7,209 nucleotides of DNA from CAYQQJ01 sp964515945. GTDB taxonomy: Bacteria; Pseudomonadota; Gammaproteobacteria; Pseudomonadales; Cellvibrionaceae. Below are positions 4,579 to 7,209 of this stretch, one piece after another; within the stretch, counting starts at the first letter, position 1; each line of letters begins with the position of its first letter. The stretch lies in contig CAZEWY010000176.1 in NCBI GenBank assembly GCA_964515945.1, forward strand, positions 1 through 7,209, given 5' to 3'. The notes under the pieces were generated by a model, which was not told the origin of the DNA, ran no database searches, and saw only the letters and a program-made list of their open reading frames with translations. Both the position numbers and the translations under genes were made by a program.

Positions 4579-6234
4579 TCATCCTCCCACCATCTCCCTC
4601 GCGTGAGCCAGGGATTGTGCGGAATCCGTTTCGCCTCCCATCATTCGGGCTATCTCAGCCACTTTTTCCTCGCCGTTCAGTGCGGTCAGTTGCGTGAGGG
4701 CGGAATTCCTGCCGAATTTTTTCTCCACGCGCAGGTGCTGGTGGGCCTTGCTGGCGACCTGAGCCAGATGGGTGACGCAGAGTACCTGCCCGCGCTGCCC
4801 CAGTTCCCGCAGCAGATTGCCGACCACATCGCCAGTGGTGCCGCCGATGCCGACATCCACTTCGTCAAAAATGAGGGTGGGGGTGGCGGAGGTCTGTGCG
4901 GTGACCACCTGAATGGCCAGACTGACTCTCGACAATTCGCCGCCAGAAGCAATCTTGATCAGCGGTTTGGCGGGCTGCCCAGGATTGGTGCTGATCAGGA
5001 ACTCGATGCTCTCATTGCCGTATTTGCTTGGCGCCTCCGTGGCTTTGAGGTCAACTTTCAGCTCCGCGCGCTCCATTGCCAGGCCATGTAGTTGCTGGTT
5101 GACCTGTTCGGCCAGTGTTTTGGCCGCCTGCCGGCGCTCTTTGCTCAGTTGTCCGGCCAGCTTCTGATACTCGGCCAGGGCTTCGGCGGTGGCCTTTTCC
5201 AGAACTTCCAATTGCTCATCGCCGCTGTGTAGGCCGCTCAGTTCCTCTGTCAGTTGTTGATGCAGCGTCGGCAGTTCCTCCGGCGTAATACGGTGTTTGC
5301 GGGCGATGTCATAGATGGCGCTCAGGCGCTGTTCAATATCGGGCAGCGTGTTTTCATCCATCTCGAAGCTGTCCAGGTGGCGTTCCAGTTCCCGCTGGGC
5401 CTCCTCCACCTGAATGAGCGCATCCCGCAGCATGGCGCCGGCTTCATCAGTGGCGCCGGCTTTGGCGGGCAATCTGTCCAGTAACTGCAGCGCCTTGCCC
5501 AGACGATCCTGCAGGCTGTCGTCTGAATCCGCGCAGAGATCAATGACCTGGCGGCAGTCCTGCATGATCTGCTCGGCATTGGCCAGATTGCGTTGTTTAT
5601 CTTCCAGTCCGGTCAGCTCATCTACCCCAAGGTCGAGCTGATCCAATTCCTCGACCTGATAGCGCAACAGCTGAAAGCGGGCATTGATCTCGTCGCTATT
5701 GGCTTTGGTCTCTTCCAGTTGTTGCTGGCACTCCTGCCAGGTCTTATGGGCCTGGCGCACACGCGCTGCCAAATTCTCGGCGCTGGCGAAGGCATCCAGT
5801 TGGCGGCGGTGAGTGGCCGTCTTGAGCAGGGACTGGTGTTCATGCTGGCTGTGGATGTCGATCAGCATTTCGCCCAGTGTCCTGAGCTGCTGCGAGGTCA
5901 CGATTTTTCCATTGATGTAGGCTCGCGAACGACCATCGGATGTCACCACGCGCCGCAATATGCATCCGCCGTCTTCACCCAGATCCCTCTCGGCCAGCCA
6001 CTGCTGGGCAAAAGGTACCTGACTGATATCGAAGCTGGCATGTATGTCGGCGCGCTCGGCGCCGGCGCGCACCTTGTCGGCATCGGCGCGATCGCCGAGC
6101 GTCAGGCTCAGGGCGTCCAGAAGTATGGACTTGCCCGCGCCGGTCTCGCCGGTCAGTACCGTCAAGCCGCCGTGCAGCTCCTGGTCGAGTGTATCTACCA
6201 ACGTAAAGTTGTTGACATGCAGGTGTGTCAGCAC
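4579..6234 (-). CDS. recN: DNA repair protein RecN
   Basis: RecN is an SMC-like ATPase that helps repair DNA double-strand breaks by RecA-dependent recombination, probably by tethering DNA ends. The 551-residue product matches the E. coli length (553). It has an N-terminal ATPase half with Walker A GETGAGKS (29-36), SDGRSRAYINGK (99-110) and IHSQHEHQ (127-134). A long helical coiled-coil middle follows (about 150-400, rich in E, Q, L and A). The C-terminal half has the ABC signature SGGELSR (430-436), Walker B TLIFDEVDVGIGG (453-465) and the H-loop VTHLAQVA (487-494). The start is GTG at 6234, with GGAG (6246-6243) 8 bases upstream. An SOS-type LexA site lies about 75 bp upstream, so induction by DNA damage is expected. 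It converges with fur and diverges from grpE. Confidence 0.97.
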   Translation of the reverse strand: MLTHLHVNNFTLVDTLDQELHGGLTVLTGETGAGKSILLDALSLTLGDRADADKVRAGAERADIHASFDISQVPFAQQWLAERDLGEDGGCILRRVVTSDGRSRAYINGKIVTSQQLRTLGEMLIDIHSQHEHQSLLKTATHRRQLDAFASAENLAARVRQAHKTWQECQQQLEETKANSDEINARFQLLRYQVEELDQLDLGVDELTGLEDKQRNLANAEQIMQDCRQVIDLCADSDDSLQDRLGKALQLLDRLPAKAGATDEAGAMLRDALIQVEEAQRELERHLDSFEMDENTLPDIEQRLSAIYDIARKHRITPEELPTLHQQLTEELSGLHSGDEQLEVLEKATAEALAEYQKLAGQLSKERRQAAKTLAEQVNQQLHGLAMERAELKVDLKATEAPSKYGNESIEFLISTNPGQPAKPLIKIASGGELSRVSLAIQVVTAQTSATPTLIFDEVDVGIGGTTGDVVGNLLRELGQRGQVLCVTHLAQVASKAHQHLRVEKKFGRNSALTQLTALNGEEKVAEIARMMGGETDSAQSLAHAREMVGG

Positions 6235-6295
6235 AATAAATTCTCCGTGGCCGAAGGGGCTGAGCCCGGAATGATGGCTATACGGGTCTCAGACA

Positions 6296-6301
6296 AATAT
6301 A
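6296..6301 (-). promoter_or_regulatory. Possible -10 element of the recN promoter
   Basis: TATATT (6301-6296 on the minus strand) lies 17 bases downstream of CTGTAT (6324-6319), which is the left half of the LexA-type site. The CTGTAT is a poor -35 by itself, so the promoter is only a proposal, but a -35 overlapped by LexA is the arrangement known for E. coli recN. Confidence 0.35.
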
Positions 6302-6308
6302 TTGATTG

Positions 6309-6324
6309 GTGTCTATTTATACAG
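6309..6324 (-). promoter_or_regulatory. LexA (SOS) box upstream of recN
   Basis: The minus strand reads CTGTATAAATAGACAC, that is CTGT-N8-ACAC, with an A/T-rich centre and TA before it. The gammaproteobacterial LexA consensus is taCTGT-N8-ACAGta; only the last half-site base differs. Its place about 75 bp before the start of a gene known to be SOS-induced supports the call. Confidence 0.7.
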
Positions 6325-6370
6325 TAGTTTTTTGTCCGCCGCCAGCCCTGCTTGCCATGATGTGCCTTCC

Positions 6371-6398
6371 CTTGAATTCCTTCCCTGTGCCCCCATAT
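6371..6398 (+). promoter_or_regulatory. Heat-shock (sigma-32) promoter for grpE
   Basis: CTTGAA (6371-6376), a 14-base spacer and CCCCATAT (6391-6398) match the RpoH consensus (CTTGAA, N13-17, CCCCATNT) almost perfectly. Transcription would start near 6405, giving a leader of about 55 nt before the grpE GTG. Confidence 0.85.
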
Positions 6399-6459
6399 CC
6401 ACGAAATCATGGAATTTCATCATTTGTTCAACTATTGACGTCGAAAATCGGAGAGAAGT

Positions 6460-7086
6460 GTGGCAACAGAAGATCATCCACAAACGGATAAGGCGCCGGA
6501 CGGCACAACCGAAAACGCGGCTGAGCAGCCAGTGCCGGAGGAGGCACAGGAAGCTCCAGCACAAGAGTCTGATGTTGAGGCGACGGATCAGGAGGCTCCT
6601 TCAATAGAATCGCTTCAGGCTCGCATCGAAGAGCTGACCGCCGAGTTGGCGCAAACAAAAGAGCAGGTGCTGCGCGCCCACGCGGATGCGCAAAATGCAC
6701 GCAGGCGTGCGGAGCAGGATGTTGAAAAGGCCCACAAGTTTGGTGTGGAGCGGTTTGTGAATGACATCCTGCCCGTGGCGGACAACCTCGAGCGCGCCAT
6801 AGACGCTTCAAAAAGCGAAACCGCGGATGTGGGTACACTTGTGGAAGGCGTCGAATTGACCCTCAAATCCCTGCTCGATGGCCTGAATCGGCACAAGGTG
6901 GAGCAGGTCAATCCCGAAGGGCAACCTTTCGACCCACAATTGCACCAGGCCATGACTGCACAGGAACACGCGGATGTGGAGCCGAATACGGTGCTGAATG
7001 TGTTCCAGCGCGGTTATACCCTGCACGGTCGCCTGGTGCGTCCGGCGATGGTGGTGGTGTCCAAGGCGCCGACTGGAGACAAGTGA
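6460..7086 (+). CDS. grpE: Nucleotide exchange factor GrpE
   Basis: GrpE is the cytoplasmic co-chaperone that releases ADP from DnaK, completing the DnaK-DnaJ-GrpE folding cycle, and acts as a thermosensor through its long helix. The 208-residue product has an acidic disordered N-terminus (1-47, rich in E, Q, A and P) and a long coiled-coil helix (about 48-112, including IEELTAELAQTKEQVLRAHA). The C-terminal beta domain carries the family signature from FDPQLHQAM (157-165) through VFQRGY.LHGRLVRPAMVVV (181-200). The start is GTG at 6460, with GGAGAG (6450-6455) at normal distance. A sigma-32 promoter precedes it and another follows it, consistent with dnaK being the next gene just beyond the window. 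Confidence 0.97.
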   Translation: MATEDHPQTDKAPDGTTENAAEQPVPEEAQEAPAQESDVEATDQEAPSIESLQARIEELTAELAQTKEQVLRAHADAQNARRRAEQDVEKAHKFGVERFVNDILPVADNLERAIDASKSETADVGTLVEGVELTLKSLLDGLNRHKVEQVNPEGQPFDPQLHQAMTAQEHADVEPNTVLNVFQRGYTLHGRLVRPAMVVVSKAPTGDK

Positions 7087-7150
7087 CCCGTTATTGCCGT
7101 TGGGCATGGGCTCGGCGCAGTTTGCTGGGCGCATGTTTTCTGAAAAGTAA

Positions 7151-7178
7151 CTTGAAATTGGCGAATTAGCGCCAATAT
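7151..7178 (+). promoter_or_regulatory. Second sigma-32-type promoter, probably for dnaK
   Basis: CTTGAA (7151-7156), a 14-base spacer and GCCAATAT (7171-7178) repeat the layout of the grpE promoter with the same spacer length. The -10 matches CCCCATAT at 6 of 8 bases. It begins 64 bp after the grpE stop. dnaK usually follows grpE in this group, so a dnaK leader beyond the right edge is the likely target; no coding sequence is seen in 7087-7209. Confidence 0.65.
7157..7176. other. Inverted repeat inside the second sigma-32 promoter
   Basis: ATTGGCG (7157-7163) and CGCCAAT (7170-7176) are perfect reverse complements with a 6-base centre. They lie exactly between the -35 box and the -10 box and run into the latter. 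It could be an operator, or chance symmetry. It is not the CIRCE/HrcA site (TTAGCACTC-N9-GAGTGCTAA). Confidence 0.45.
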
Positions 7179-7209
7179 AAAAAAGCAAATGGGGCTCGGG
7201 CCTGAAGGC

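Noticed and set aside
5593..6327. 244-residue open frame on the plus strand
   Set aside because: It is antisense to recN, whose Walker A region and coiled coil are unmistakable; the frame is a by-product of recN codon use.
7157..7176. CIRCE/HrcA operator before dnaK
   Set aside because: The arms (ATTGGCG) and 6-base centre do not match CIRCE arms or its 9-base spacing.
7087..7209. Start of dnaK inside the window
   Set aside because: No frame with a DnaK N-terminus (MGKIIGIDLGTT-like) is present; only promoter and leader sequence are visible.

Overview
The window is an ordinary chromosomal segment of a gammaproteobacterium. The gene order (ssrA)-smpB-ratA-rnfH-bamE-fur-recN-grpE-(dnaK) is the conserved housekeeping block known from Pseudomonas and relatives. 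The single-cysteine, Pseudomonas-like Fur and the CTTGAA/CCCCATAT (sigma-32) and CTGT-N8-ACAG-like (LexA) sites fit the same class. An extra sodium-dependent (NSS/SNF) transporter gene sits between smpB and ratA, and several families of dispersed palindromic repeats fill the spacers. This suggests a marine-type Pseudomonadales/Cellvibrionales-like bacterium, but I cannot name the genus.

Layout. The minus strand at the left edge carries the first 85 nt of tmRNA (ssrA, running off the window) behind a good sigma-70 promoter, preceded by smpB on the same strand. SmpB and tmRNA work together in ribosome rescue. The 330-bp gap at 696-1025 holds the smpB promoter, a 163-bp imperfect palindrome (749-911), and a weak promoter and hairpin before the transporter. 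On the plus strand follow the NSS transporter, ratA (TTG start) and rnfH/ratB. ratA and rnfH are pushed apart by a cluster of hairpins. bamE (minus) converges on rnfH and diverges from fur (plus). fur and recN (minus) converge on a 166-bp spacer filled with three different repeat types. recN and grpE diverge from a 225-bp region with a LexA-type site on the recN side and a near-perfect sigma-32 promoter on the grpE side. After grpE the window ends in a second sigma-32-type promoter, presumably for dnaK, whose coding sequence is not in the window.

No unknown protein-coding system was found; all eight protein genes belong to recognised families. The most interesting material is non-coding. It includes two copies of a twin-hairpin module with a compensatory base-pair change, the large palindrome beside smpB, a nearly leaderless smpB promoter, and two short repeats that lie exactly at the stop codons of rnfH and fur.
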